A stretch of DNA of 64,000 bases, from NCBI GenBank assembly GCA_910588655.1, contig CAJUPJ010000007.1, positions 1 through 64,000 on the forward strand. Direction: 5' to 3'. Under the pieces are notes generated by a model that saw only the letters and a list, made by a program, of their open reading frames with translations, was not told the origin of the DNA and searched no databases. Positions 8,645 through 17,575 of the stretch are shown here, piece after piece. This DNA comes from an uncultured Lachnospiraceae bacterium. GTDB taxonomy: Bacteria; Bacillota; Clostridia; Lachnospirales; Lachnospiraceae. Made by a program: the position numbers and the translations under genes. The first letter of the stretch is position 1. Each line of letters starts with the position of its first letter.

Positions 8645-9952
8645 GTGGATTCTATGATGGAAATCTTCTATGAGGAGGCAGTATCTTTAACTAATGAATT
8701 AAATAGCGTAATAACAGATTATAAAGACTGCCAGACTTATAATGCAGATTATATTAAAAAGGTTTTCCGCGTTATACATACGATGAAAGCGGATTCTACA
8801 ATGATGCTTTTAGATACTATTGCAGTACCTAGCAAGGTTCTTGAAAGTCTGCTTGTTTTTTTCAGGAACAATAAAATTGATATTACAGATAAAGAATGTT
8901 TTGACAAAATAATAGTAAATTATACTAATTATATTTCAGAAGATATTGAAAAGTTTGCTAAAGGCGAAAAGCTGGAACAAAGCCATAAGGATTTAGAGGA
9001 TGATATTAAGAATTACCTTGAGAGGCTGAAAAAAGAGCATAATAAGGAAGACCATGATGATGCACAGCCTGTACATGAAGAAGCAGGCAAGAAGCCAAGA
9101 CAGGTATATTATATCGCTGCTGATACGGAAAGCACTCCTGTTCCAGAGAAGAAAACTGAAGAGAAAAAGGCAGCAGAGAAGCCAAAACATGAAACACAGG
9201 CTTCTAGTAGCGAGGTTGTACTGGTAAAACAGGATGATATTGACAGGATGTATAAAAGCATAAAGCACTATAATAGTTTTATGGAGACTATAGAAGCACG
9301 CTTTAAAGGTGACAAGAGCATAGAAATAAGGCATAAAGATTTAATGATGCTGAAAAATATAAGACATGAGCTGTCAATTGCGGCAGACCATCTTACAAAG
9401 TCTGATTTTGTGGCAGTAGCCCAGAAAATGGAACTTGTGGTTGATGAGATGTCAAGGACGCTTAATAAACCAGTTAAACTTATAACAAGAGGTTCACATT
9501 CCCTTGTTGAAAAATCAAAAAGGGAAAAGATATCAAGTGCACTTGTGCATGTTATAAGAAATGCGGTTGACCATGGAATTGAAGATATGGATGAACGTGA
9601 CCGTATGGGAAAAGCGCCAGTTGGAATTGTAAGGCTGGGCTTTGATAATAAAGATGGAAAACTGGTAATATCTGTTGAAGATGATGGTGCAGGAATTGAT
9701 AAAAATGCAGTCCTTAAGAGTGCTAAAGAGAATAACCTTTTAAAGAAGCCTGAAGAGGAATACACAGAAGAAGAGATAATTAACCTGCTTTTTGTAAGCG
9801 GTGTAAGCACAACAGAGAAAGCGAATGATTATTCAGGGCGTGGCGTAGGTATGGATGTTATCCGCCATAATATTGTTTCCCTTGGTGGCAGTATTAATAT
9901 TACAAGCAACTATGGATTTGGTACGAAGGTTGTTATGAAGTTTGACATGTAA
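8645..9952 (+). CDS. CheA-like Hpt-histidine kinase lacking the CheW domain
   Basis: A 435-residue protein with a GTG start after TTAGGAGGAA; an ATG three codons later is the alternative. The N-terminal Hpt-like domain (about 1-105) carries IHTMKADS, with Ala where HxxKGxS usually has Gly. A charged, low-complexity linker (about 125-185) follows, then a P3-like helical segment. The CheA-type ATPase domain has RNAVDHGIE, DDGAG and GRGVGMD. The CheW-like P5 domain is absent, so it is not a chemoreceptor-coupled CheA. It probably feeds or drains phosphate in the HD-GYP module. Role inferred from operon position. Confidence 0.85.
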   Translation: MDSMMEIFYEEAVSLTNELNSVITDYKDCQTYNADYIKKVFRVIHTMKADSTMMLLDTIAVPSKVLESLLVFFRNNKIDITDKECFDKIIVNYTNYISEDIEKFAKGEKLEQSHKDLEDDIKNYLERLKKEHNKEDHDDAQPVHEEAGKKPRQVYYIAADTESTPVPEKKTEEKKAAEKPKHETQASSSEVVLVKQDDIDRMYKSIKHYNSFMETIEARFKGDKSIEIRHKDLMMLKNIRHELSIAADHLTKSDFVAVAQKMELVVDEMSRTLNKPVKLITRGSHSLVEKSKREKISSALVHVIRNAVDHGIEDMDERDRMGKAPVGIVRLGFDNKDGKLVISVEDDGAGIDKNAVLKSAKENNLLKKPEEEYTEEEIINLLFVSGVSTTEKANDYSGRGVGMDVIRHNIVSLGGSINITSNYGFGTKVVMKFDM

Positions 9953-9954
9953 AT

Positions 9955-9993
9955 ACAACAGGAGTAATCTTTATTAAAGATTACTCCTGTTGT
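9955..9993. terminator. Bidirectional terminator
   Basis: A near-perfect 19-base inverted repeat (left arm begins ACAACAGGAGTAATC) lies between the convergent kinase and veg genes. T-rich tails on both strands suggest that it serves both genes. Confidence 0.8.
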
Positions 9994-10012
9994 TATAAGC
10001 AAAACATATAGT

Positions 10013-10252
10013 TTATATAAGCTGCATCTGTACATCTTTGGTTAATACATCAGTATAGCTGAAAGAAATGGTGTGGACAGTGTTATCCACTTTGTTTTCA
10101 ACCTGGATAAGAAATATGCTTGGATAAGTCTGGCATATAACACCTTCAGTTACATCAATTTTATGTCTGCCGCGGTTTGCACGGATTTTAACTTTACTGC
10201 CAATATTTTTATCAACGGATAACTTTACCTTGTTTATATCTGTCTGGCTCAT
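10013..10252 (-). CDS. veg: Veg family protein
   Basis: A 79-residue protein matching the Veg family in length and motif order: a short N-terminal helix, GSKVKIRANRGRHK, then EGVICQTYPSIFLIQVE and SFSYTDVLT. Bacillus subtilis Veg has GGRRK and ETYPSVFVIQ at the same places. Veg is a small beta-barrel-like protein reported to stimulate biofilm formation in Bacillus; its molecular function is not settled. In many Firmicutes it lies near chromosome-origin genes, which are not seen here. A GGCAAAGGTG ribosome binding site precedes the ATG. Confidence 0.9.
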   Translation of the reverse strand: MSQTDINKVKLSVDKNIGSKVKIRANRGRHKIDVTEGVICQTYPSIFLIQVENKVDNTVHTISFSYTDVLTKDVQMQLI

Positions 10253-10572
10253 TTTTCACCTTTGCCTTTCGTTGTATGTCTACAATAATCTTTAATATTA
10301 CATAAGCTAATTTAGCACAAAATTACAAAAAAGTCAATTTTACAGGGCTTTTAGACGAAAAACCAATGTAAAAAGTAAACAATGTTTAAAGCAGAAAAAA
10401 ATTTTTATTTTATAATATTTTCACAAAAGTGGACAGAATTACAGAAAACAGCATAAGCAGCATTGGGAAAATATACAAAAAAAATTGGATAATTAGTGCA
10501 AAATTAATAAAATGTTTAAATATTGTGAAATTTGTGCTACAATATATATAATTGGCGGAAGGAAGTGGACTT
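10253..10572. other. 320-base AT-rich divergent promoter region
   Basis: Lies between veg (leftward) and the exonuclease gene (rightward). It is very A/T-rich with A-tracts. An extended -10 box, TGCTACAAT at 10535-10543, sits about 30 bases before the exonuclease start and is a likely promoter. No reading frame, repeat copy or RNA-like structure is evident. Confidence 0.5.
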
Positions 10573-11259
10573 GTGAACCATATCATGATAGATTTAGAGA
10601 TGAATAAAATAGATAAACAATATCACGAAGATAAAAAGCTGTCGAGTGAACTTATAGAAATTGGTGCTGTAAAGATGGATGACAAATTTGATGTAACTGA
10701 CCAGTACCAGACTTATGTAAGCCCTTCATTTGGTAAAATGAACAGCAGGATAATAAAACTTACTGGCATTACAGATGATAAGCTTGAGGGTGCGCCTTGT
10801 TTTTTTGAGGCACTGGATGATTTTAGCAAATGGATAGGCACTGAAAAGACAACTTTTTATTCATGGAGCATGTCCGATATCCACCAGTTCCAGGTAGAAG
10901 CAGATTTTAAGGGGTATAAAGGTAAAATTATAGGCAGGATGGCAGCAAACTGGATAGATTTCCAGCTTGAATACAGCAAGCTTTTAAGGATTGAGAAAAA
11001 GATTAAATTAAAACAGGCAGTACAGGCAGCAGACTATAAGTTTACAGGTGCGGAGCATACGGCATTATCAGATGCTGTAAATACTGCCGAAATACTCCGT
11101 TTGTCTAAAGACCCTGAGAAATTTGAGCGTGTTATGAAGCCGGTACTTGATTTGTTCAGCCCTGCCAGGAAAGGGAACACACTTTTAGAAATGTGTCCTG
11201 AATTTTTTGCTGATACGTTAGGTATCCCGCCTGTTACGCAGAACGAACATGACGGCTGA
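10573..11259 (+). CDS. 3'-5' exonuclease, DEDDh (DnaQ-like) family
   Basis: A 228-residue nuclease. The first acidic motif is DLEM near residue 6, followed by ELIEIGAVK. The final motif HTALSDA near 157 supplies the catalytic His and Asp of DEDDh enzymes. This is the fold of the DnaQ/RNase T/KapD exonucleases; whether the substrate is DNA or RNA is not visible. A GTG start at 10573 is preferred because GGAAGGAAG lies just upstream, while an in-frame TTG at 10552 has none. The 3' end overlaps the convergent transporter gene by 42 bases, so the two transcripts are antisense there. Confidence 0.82.
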   Translation: MNHIMIDLEMNKIDKQYHEDKKLSSELIEIGAVKMDDKFDVTDQYQTYVSPSFGKMNSRIIKLTGITDDKLEGAPCFFEALDDFSKWIGTEKTTFYSWSMSDIHQFQVEADFKGYKGKIIGRMAANWIDFQLEYSKLLRIEKKIKLKQAVQAADYKFTGAEHTALSDAVNTAEILRLSKDPEKFERVMKPVLDLFSPARKGNTLLEMCPEFFADTLGIPPVTQNEHDG

Positions 11260-12096
11260 CGCACTGGTTATAACCACATAACCAATATAGCTTAATATGC
11301 CGGGAATTTCACCAAGGAAGAGAAATCCCAGTATGCCTGCAAATATTACCTGTGAATAGTCATAAACTGACAGTTCGTTAGCTGGTGCAAATGTGTAAGC
11401 AGCAGTAATTGAAAACTGCCCGCCTGTTGCGGCAAGTCCTGCCAGAAGCAGGAATGACAGCTGTTTTAAATCCATTGGTGTATAGTTCATTATACAATAC
11501 GGAAGTGAACACAGGCATGAAAAAAGTGAAAAGAAGAATACAATAAAATTGCCTGGCACACCCCTTCCAGCCGCTTTCCGTAATAATGTATAAGCCATGC
11601 CTGCACCCATGCCTCCTAAAAGTCCTATAAATGCAGGAAATGCTATAAACGGGCGGCTGCCAGAAGGCGATAAAAAGCCTGGTTTTAATATAAACAAAGT
11701 ACCAGCCAGCGCAGCAAAAACACAGGCAAGCTGGTAAGGCTTTGCTTTTTCCTTTAATATAAAATAAGAGAACAGTATTGCAAAAAATGGTGAAAGTTTA
11801 TTAAGCATTGACGCATCAGAAATATTTAAGTGGTCAATAGCATAAAAGTTAAATATTAAACTAAGAGTACCAAAAGCTGAACGCAAAAATACCAGATGCC
11901 AGTTTCCCTGGCATCCAGTGATTTTTACATGGTTTTTAAATATTAATGCAAGTGAAAAAAATACAGCAACAATATTTCTGAAAAACGCTTTCTGTAAAGT
12001 TGGGATATCACCTGACATCTTAACAAATAAATTCATAAGTGCAAAGCAAAATGCTGCACAGATTATACATAATATTCCTTTATTCTTTTCTTTCAT
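11218..12096 (-). CDS. EamA/DMT family transporter
   Basis: A 292-residue membrane protein with about ten hydrophobic helices in two EamA repeats, the classic drug/metabolite transporter layout. Conserved features include the opening helix with PTLQKAFFRN, and HLNISDASMLNKLSPFFAILFS in the first repeat. The second repeat holds FLLLAGLAATGGQFSITAAY and a C-terminal GFLFLGEI motif. The substrate is unknown; relatives export amino acids or other metabolites. The ribosome binding site is weak (AAGAAAAGTG). The 3' end overlaps the exonuclease gene tail to tail. Confidence 0.88.
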   Translation of the reverse strand: MKEKNKGILCIICAAFCFALMNLFVKMSGDIPTLQKAFFRNIVAVFFSLALIFKNHVKITGCQGNWHLVFLRSAFGTLSLIFNFYAIDHLNISDASMLNKLSPFFAILFSYFILKEKAKPYQLACVFAALAGTLFILKPGFLSPSGSRPFIAFPAFIGLLGGMGAGMAYTLLRKAAGRGVPGNFIVFFFSLFSCLCSLPYCIMNYTPMDLKQLSFLLLAGLAATGGQFSITAAYTFAPANELSVYDYSQVIFAGILGFLFLGEIPGILSYIGYVVITSASAVMFVLRNRRDT

Positions 12097-12160
12097 TTTA
12101 TTATCACTTTTCTTTATTGCAGTTATTATAATTTTTTAGTTATTTTGTGTTTATGTAAAC

Positions 12161-12359
12161 GGACGGTTTTTAGTGCCAGAGCCAGAATTTTCCGTACAGG
12201 GGCACGCTTGCGCTACGATAACCCACGCAGCGGCACATAAAGTCCATATGCCCCAAAAGAAACTTATGTTTCTTCTGTGACATATGGACTTAAATGCCGG
12301 CGGGGTTAAAGTGCCCCTGTACGGAATAATTGCTGGCATCTGGCACGCAAAACCTGTCC
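12161..12359. repeat. Palindromic intergenic element, copy 2
   Basis: A complete 199-base copy. The left arm starts GGACGGTTTTTAGTGCCAGAG and runs to CCGTACAGGGGCACG. The right arm is its imperfect reverse complement, GTGCCCCTGTACGG to ACCTGTCC. The centre is an independent hairpin: AAGTCCATATG pairs with CATATGGACTT around an inner AAGAAAC/GTTTCTT stem. The flank AATAAGATAACTGAAAAT follows about 30 bases on. No coding capacity is believable. It looks like a MITE or a structured repeat. Confidence 0.85.
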
Positions 12360-12454
12360 CCGTCAATCTACAATAAAATATATAATAAATAAGATAACTG
12401 AAAATGGGGAGAGTTATTTGCCAGCCTGTTTTTCTGTAGTTTTGCCAAGAAACA

Positions 12455-12666
12455 GCAGGTTTCCAGTGTTCCAGATAAACATTATTTCATACAGGGGCAC
12501 TTTGGCATCGCTGGCGTTTAAATCCCGTATTTAATGCTGAAAAAATGCTAACTTTTTGTAGCATTTTTTCAGCATTTGGGATTTTATGCGCCATTGCGTA
12601 TGCCATCGTAGCGGAAGCGTGCCTCTGTGTGGAAAATGTTTAGCTGGACATGGAAACCCTGCGTCC
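12455..12666. repeat. Palindromic intergenic element, copy 3
   Basis: A 212-base copy just beyond copy 2. The left end is GCAGGTTTCCAGTGTTCCAG and the right end AAACCCTGCGTCC. The arms carry TACAGGGGCAC and GTGCCTCTGTGTGG. The centre is a very strong hairpin made of AAATCCC...GGGATTT enclosing AATGCTGAAAAAATGC and its complement. Its outer arms belong to the second arm type (CAGTGTTCCAG) also seen in copies 4 and 7. With copy 2 it fills the whole gap between the DMT transporter and the protease gene. Confidence 0.85.
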
Positions 12667-12692
12667 TTTTTCAGATAAGGTATAACTAAAAA

Positions 12693-15086
12693 TTACCTTA
12701 CCGTTATTTTTATTGTAGCCCTTTTATTATTATACGTCTTTACTGTTATTATTGCCGTTCCTTTTTTTACTGCTGTTACCTTTCCGTTCTTATTTACCCT
12801 GGCAACTTTTTTATTTGAAGAGGAATATTTAAAGTGGTAGCTTGCACTTCCTGATGGGACTTTTGCTGTGATTTTAAAAGTATTGCCTCTTTTGATTTTT
12901 TTATGTGCTGGTGCTGCAAGTTTAATTTTAGAAGGTGCTTTTTTAACTATAATTTCTATTCTTGCAGGTTCAGCCCTGTCCATAAATGCTGTTATAACTG
13001 CAGTGCCGGCAGACCTTGCAGTAACTACACCAGTGCTGTCTACAACAGCAACTTTATTATTGCTGCTTGTATATTTTATATTTTTTACTGATAAACCTGA
13101 TGAACTTCCACTTAGTGAAACTCCAAGCTTATAATCTTCATTTTTGCCAAGGGTAACGGAGTTTCTGGATATTTTTATCCTTGCCTGGTCAAGTATAAGT
13201 GAACCAGTAGGGACTGGAAGGGCACTTGTGCCAGGTGTGGATGTTGCAGCAGGAGCAGTTGTTGCAGCCGGCAGTCCAGTGGTGCTGGCAGGCGGCTCAC
13301 TTGGATTTACAGGTTCTTCACTTCCGGCAGGTGTACTGGAAGCAGCAGGCATGGGAGTAGTACCTGGTGATGCGCTTGCAGTTGCACCTGGGGTAGCAGA
13401 TGCTGCTGGTGTTTCTGTTGCTGCTGGTAGTATCGGCGTATCAGAAGGTGTTACATTGGTTTTGTCTAAATCTGTTGTAAATGCTTTAATACATATATTA
13501 TTTAAGCCTCTTGTTGATGCGTCGTGCCATTTGCTGTTAAGATAATAGTAGCTCTGCCCTTTTTTGGATGAATAGTTATATTTTACGCTGCTGGATGATA
13601 TATCCTGGCCTTCTATTGGAAGGTATGCCTGGCTGCCAGTAGAAGAGTTGTATTTATAAGTTATAACAACAGAGAACTTTTCCCCAGGGTTAATTGTACA
13701 GCTTTCTGGCAATGTTACTGTATGGTATCCGCTGAACTGGGCAGTACCGTTTGTTGTACATTCTTTAACAAGAGTGCCCTTTACAGGTGAACTGCCAGAA
13801 ACATTTTTATATATTTTAATGTTGTATGCCTGTTTGTCTGTAAGAGTGTAGAATGATACAGCCTTTAACTCCTGTGCACTGTCATTGTCTGCTGTAAATA
13901 TATTTGCACCCTGGATTTTTTTATTTTTTATATACACTGTGTCACCATAGCCAATCCCGTCGTACTGGTAGTTATTGTCATAATTGGAAACAGGCTCTAT
14001 ATCAAATGTAAAAATATCGCATATTGACGGCTCATAATATGATAACCAGAAGTATCCGTTATCATTGTATTTTGAACCATAGCTGTTGGCAATAAGCCAT
14101 GCGCCATTGCCAGAAGGTTTACTTTTAAAGTTGTTTCTGGAATAGCTGTCATCCCAGCCAACTATGGTTACACAGTGGTTAGCCATACGCTGTGCCATTG
14201 TGCCAGAATATTTTGTCTGGTAGAAGGATTTACCATTAAGAGTGTTATTTTCAAAACCAGATGCGTCATAGAACATAGATATGTCTATAGCACCATGTTC
14301 CATTAATGCTTTTTTAATCTCTGTTCTGGAGCTGTTATCATAACATTCTGAATTCTGGAGGTGTGCAACAGAACTGTAGCGTGAAGTGCTGCTGCCTGAT
14401 GCCATGCTGTCTGCCATTTCATATTCCTGTTTGTAGTTATCTGCTGTAAATGGTGCATTTTCTTCTGTTTCTATTCCTGACCACTGTGCAAGTGTGCTAA
14501 TTGCAGTAAGTGCATTTCCACCAATATCGTATGCTGTAGGTTTTGTGGAAGATACATTTTCAAATGACGGGAAAATATGTGGTATATTGGATGGTGCTGA
14601 AACAGGTGTTATGCTGTCGCCATACATGGTGTTTGACCTGTCTGTAATGCCATTATATGAATACCATGTAAGGTGGCTTTCTGAAAAATCAGTGTTATTG
14701 CTGCCAGTAATATTTTTAAGTATTGAGTTTGACTCCGAAGCCTTAATTGCAGCAAATGCCCAGCATGCGCCGGTAACACCCTGGTCTTTAATAGATGTTG
14801 ACAGGCTGTTGGTGCGCAGGTCATATTTAGATGGAAGGTTAGATGCCTGTCTTAAACCAGTTCCTTCATCTGGTGCAGATGAAGAAAGAACCTGTTTTTC
14901 GCCATCTTCATTTACATATGAATATCTTAAAAGCCCGTTGTTTTCACTTTCTATAACTCTTGACAGTACATTAAGGGTTTCAGCATTATTGTCCTGGGCA
15001 GCAGAAACACCTGTGCCTGCGCCTGTGGATAAAATGCTTGCTGTTAAAAACAGGCTTATGTACCTGGAAATTTTGATTTTAACCAT
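12693..15086 (-). CDS. Secreted papain-like (C1) protease with Ig-like domains
   Basis: A 797-residue exported protein. The signal peptide (about 1-30) ends in a VSAA-type site. The C1A peptidase domain (about 80-360) has a GACWAFAA active-site Cys at 108, His in ANHCVTIVGWD near 320 and Asn in WLIANSYG. A beta-rich domain of about 150 residues follows, like the lectin-like domain found with clostridial cysteine proteases. A Pro/Thr/Ala/Ser linker of about 85 residues then leads to two Big2-type Ig domains. No LPXTG or SLH anchor is present. The start at 15086 fits AGAAAGGA at 8-base spacing; farther ATGs lack a site. Probably cell-wall associated or released. Confidence 0.88.
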   Translation of the reverse strand: MVKIKISRYISLFLTASILSTGAGTGVSAAQDNNAETLNVLSRVIESENNGLLRYSYVNEDGEKQVLSSSAPDEGTGLRQASNLPSKYDLRTNSLSTSIKDQGVTGACWAFAAIKASESNSILKNITGSNNTDFSESHLTWYSYNGITDRSNTMYGDSITPVSAPSNIPHIFPSFENVSSTKPTAYDIGGNALTAISTLAQWSGIETEENAPFTADNYKQEYEMADSMASGSSTSRYSSVAHLQNSECYDNSSRTEIKKALMEHGAIDISMFYDASGFENNTLNGKSFYQTKYSGTMAQRMANHCVTIVGWDDSYSRNNFKSKPSGNGAWLIANSYGSKYNDNGYFWLSYYEPSICDIFTFDIEPVSNYDNNYQYDGIGYGDTVYIKNKKIQGANIFTADNDSAQELKAVSFYTLTDKQAYNIKIYKNVSGSSPVKGTLVKECTTNGTAQFSGYHTVTLPESCTINPGEKFSVVITYKYNSSTGSQAYLPIEGQDISSSSVKYNYSSKKGQSYYYLNSKWHDASTRGLNNICIKAFTTDLDKTNVTPSDTPILPAATETPAASATPGATASASPGTTPMPAASSTPAGSEEPVNPSEPPASTTGLPAATTAPAATSTPGTSALPVPTGSLILDQARIKISRNSVTLGKNEDYKLGVSLSGSSSGLSVKNIKYTSSNNKVAVVDSTGVVTARSAGTAVITAFMDRAEPARIEIIVKKAPSKIKLAAPAHKKIKRGNTFKITAKVPSGSASYHFKYSSSNKKVARVNKNGKVTAVKKGTAIITVKTYNNKRATIKITVR

Positions 15087-15174
15087 AAACATTTTCCTTT
15101 CTCTGAAATTATATCCTGTATAAAAATTGTTTCTGTCCATAATTATTAATATTTTGTTAATGTTGTTTAATACA

Positions 15175-15203
15175 TTGAGTTAAATTATTTTCTGTGATAT
15201 AAT
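15175..15203 (+). promoter_or_regulatory. Sigma-A type promoter
   Basis: TTGAGT and TATAAT separated by exactly 17 bases, with a TGTGA just before the -10 box. It points toward the DUF368 gene and leaves a leader of about 130 bases in which I see no known riboswitch. Confidence 0.65.
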
Positions 15204-15337
15204 TCTAAAATCCTTATACAATAGTTAGTAGTAATAAGAACTTACATGAATAGTGTGGCAGAAATTTAGCAAAAAGTCAAATATTCTGTGAGCAATGATT
15301 ACAATTTTTTTAATAATTTATGGAAGGAAAGGTGACA

Positions 15338-16186
15338 ATGAAGTTTTTAAAGGATATTCTTAAGGGAGTTGTAATAGGAGTTGCTAATGCAATACCTGGA
15401 GTTAGTGGTGGTACAATGATGGTATCTATGGGAGTTTATGATGATATAATATTTTGTATTACACATTTATTTAAGCAGCTTAAAAAGAGCATAATGATAT
15501 TATTGCCTTACTTTATTGGAATGTTAATTGGAATAGTTGGTCTGGCTTTTTCTATAAAATCATTGTATGCAAACTTTCCATTCCAGACAAGTATGGTGTT
15601 TATCGGGCTGATAATTGGCGGTGTGCCTATGCTTTATGAGCATGTAAAGAAAACATCATTAAAACTTTCGCATATACTGCTTTTCCTTTTATTCCTGGTT
15701 TCAATTATTGCTATGCAGTATTTTGGCGGGAGTGGAAAGGATGTAGTGCTTTCACTGGATATTATTTCTATTATTAAGATATTTTTTATTGGGATACTTG
15801 CGTCTGCAACTATGGTAATTCCAGGGGTAAGCGGTTCAATGATGATGATGATATTAGGGTATTACAATCCTATAATAAATGCAATTACAGGCTTTGTTAC
15901 AGCTCTTGCAGAGCGTGACTGGAATACAATGTTAAATATATGTGGTTCACTTGTACCTTTTGGCATTGGTGTGGTTGCCGGTATTTTTGTTATTGCAAAG
16001 ATTATTGAGATATTATTACAGAAATTTGAGGCACATACATATTGTGCCATATTAGGACTTGTAATTTCCTCACCAGTAGTTATACTTATGGGTACCGATA
16101 TGGGAAATATTAATATAATAGCGGTTTTAACAGGGCTTGTCTGCCTTGTGGCAGGAGTGTTTGCATCAAGGCAGCTTGGCAAATAA
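15338..16186 (+). CDS. DUF368 family membrane protein (PopT-like)
   Basis: A 282-residue polytopic membrane protein with the duplicated DUF368 hallmark: AIPGVSGGTM near residue 20 and VIPGVSGSMMMMILG near 160. Recent work on other bacteria links DUF368 proteins (PopT) to recycling of undecaprenyl phosphate across the membrane for cell-wall synthesis; applying that here is inference from family. The start at 15338 follows GGAAAGGTG. An in-frame ATG at 15320 would place this site inside the coding region. It is co-oriented with the AI-2E-family gene 18 bases downstream. Confidence 0.88.
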   Translation: MKFLKDILKGVVIGVANAIPGVSGGTMMVSMGVYDDIIFCITHLFKQLKKSIMILLPYFIGMLIGIVGLAFSIKSLYANFPFQTSMVFIGLIIGGVPMLYEHVKKTSLKLSHILLFLLFLVSIIAMQYFGGSGKDVVLSLDIISIIKIFFIGILASATMVIPGVSGSMMMMILGYYNPIINAITGFVTALAERDWNTMLNICGSLVPFGIGVVAGIFVIAKIIEILLQKFEAHTYCAILGLVISSPVVILMGTDMGNINIIAVLTGLVCLVAGVFASRQLGK

Positions 16187-16204
16187 AACCAGATTGGAGT
16201 GCTT

Positions 16205-17344
16205 ATGGAAGAAGAGGGCAGAACGGAAATGTACAAAAAGATATGTGCACATCTGGCAATAGTATTATGCGGGTTATTATTCATTGTATTTATACTGCCA
16301 GGGCTGGCAAAATTTTTTGCGCCGCTTATTATTGCATGGATTATTGCAATGATAGCGAACCCGCTTGTACATTTTCTTGAAGAACGTATTAAGATAATGA
16401 GGAAACATGGGTCTGCAATAGTAATTATAATTGTTATTGTTGCAATAGCATTTCTATTATATGCAGTTATAGCGGCGCTTTTTACACAAGTAAGTTCAAT
16501 GCTTGGGACACTTCCAGGTATTTATGAAAATGTAATGGATAACTTGCAGCAGTTTGCATCATCCCTTCATGAAAAATATGATATAATACCAGCTAATATT
16601 AAAAATTTCTTTGCAGGTAATGAAAGCAAAATAAATGAATATATACTGGCAGCACTTAATTCATTAAGTACAAGCCCTGTATCAGCGGTTGGTTCAGTGG
16701 CAAGTTCAATTATTGACACATTTATTATATCAATACTTACACTTATGATTGCATATTTCTTTACAGCAGGGAGTGATAAAATAAAAGCATTTGTAAAGAA
16801 ATGCATGCCAAAAAGCATAAGTGACTCAGTAGAGATTATTAAGAATACGGTGTTTATTGCAATAGGCGGCTACCTGAAGGCATGTTTCCAGATAATGATT
16901 GTTATGTTTATTATACTTTTTCTGTTCTTCTTATTTATGAAAGTTGATTATGCCATGCCTGTTGCGCTTATAACAGCAATACTTGATTTCCTGCCGTTTA
17001 TCGGGACTGGCACAGTGCTTATGCCGTGGGCGGTCTATTCTGTAATTACAGGTGAGTATTTAAAGGCGCTGGCACTTGTTATGGCATATCTTGTAACAAT
17101 GATTGTGCGCAGGCTGTTAGAGCCTAAGCTTGTGGGTGACAGCATAGGAATGAGCCCGTTCCTTACGCTTATATCAATGTTTATTGGATACAGGATTACA
17201 GGCATGCTTGGTCTTATAATTGGAATACCTGTTGGCATGGTTATTAAAGAATTCTATGAAAAAGGATTATTTAACCATACAATAGAAGGAATAAAGATAC
17301 TTGCTGGCAGAATAAACGAATACAGGAAATACTGGCAGAGTTAA
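16205..17344 (+). CDS. AI-2E family transporter (PerM/YtvI type)
   Basis: A 379-residue membrane protein with the AI-2E_transport layout: two or three N-terminal helices, a large loop (about 95-160), then a helix cluster. The family motif in the last third reads DFLPFIGTGTVLMPWAV and is followed by RRLLEPKLVGDSIGMSP. Members include TqsA, PerM and the sporulation protein YtvI, with varied roles such as autoinducer or Na+/H+ traffic. The ATG at 16205 follows TTGGAG; one at 16229 is possible. Probably in an operon with the DUF368 gene. Substrate not deducible. Confidence 0.87.
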   Translation: MEEEGRTEMYKKICAHLAIVLCGLLFIVFILPGLAKFFAPLIIAWIIAMIANPLVHFLEERIKIMRKHGSAIVIIIVIVAIAFLLYAVIAALFTQVSSMLGTLPGIYENVMDNLQQFASSLHEKYDIIPANIKNFFAGNESKINEYILAALNSLSTSPVSAVGSVASSIIDTFIISILTLMIAYFFTAGSDKIKAFVKKCMPKSISDSVEIIKNTVFIAIGGYLKACFQIMIVMFIILFLFFLFMKVDYAMPVALITAILDFLPFIGTGTVLMPWAVYSVITGEYLKALALVMAYLVTMIVRRLLEPKLVGDSIGMSPFLTLISMFIGYRITGMLGLIIGIPVGMVIKEFYEKGLFNHTIEGIKILAGRINEYRKYWQS

Positions 17345-17512
17345 AAATAGTAATAATAGTTAAAAACAGTAATAATTTATAATAAAACGGAGTATAATTT
17401 AGCAGGATAACCAGAAACTATCTATTATACTCCATATTTAATTGTCAATACTAACAAAAATAAAAAAAATCCTATTTTTCTACAAACAACGTCCACATAT
17501 ACTAAAAAGTGT

Positions 17513-17520
17513 GGTATACT
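17513..17520 (+). promoter_or_regulatory. Extended -10 promoter element
   Basis: TGGTATACT forms an extended -10 box about 55 bases before the VanZ-like gene. No good -35 hexamer is seen at 17-base spacing. An imperfect inverted repeat, CCACATATACTAAAAAGTGTGG, overlaps it and could be an operator. Confidence 0.4.
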
Positions 17521-17575
17521 GGTAAAGAAATATTATTACTAATTTAAGCTAAAACACATAAGGATGGTATGTATC

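Noticed and set aside
8645..9952. Chemotaxis CheA
   Set aside because: There is no P5/CheW-like domain, no CheW, CheY or receptor gene nearby, and the Hpt motif is atypical.
12693..15140. Start of the protease at 15140
   Set aside because: The 18 extra residues are polar and precede the signal peptide, while AGAAAGGA fits the ATG at 15086.
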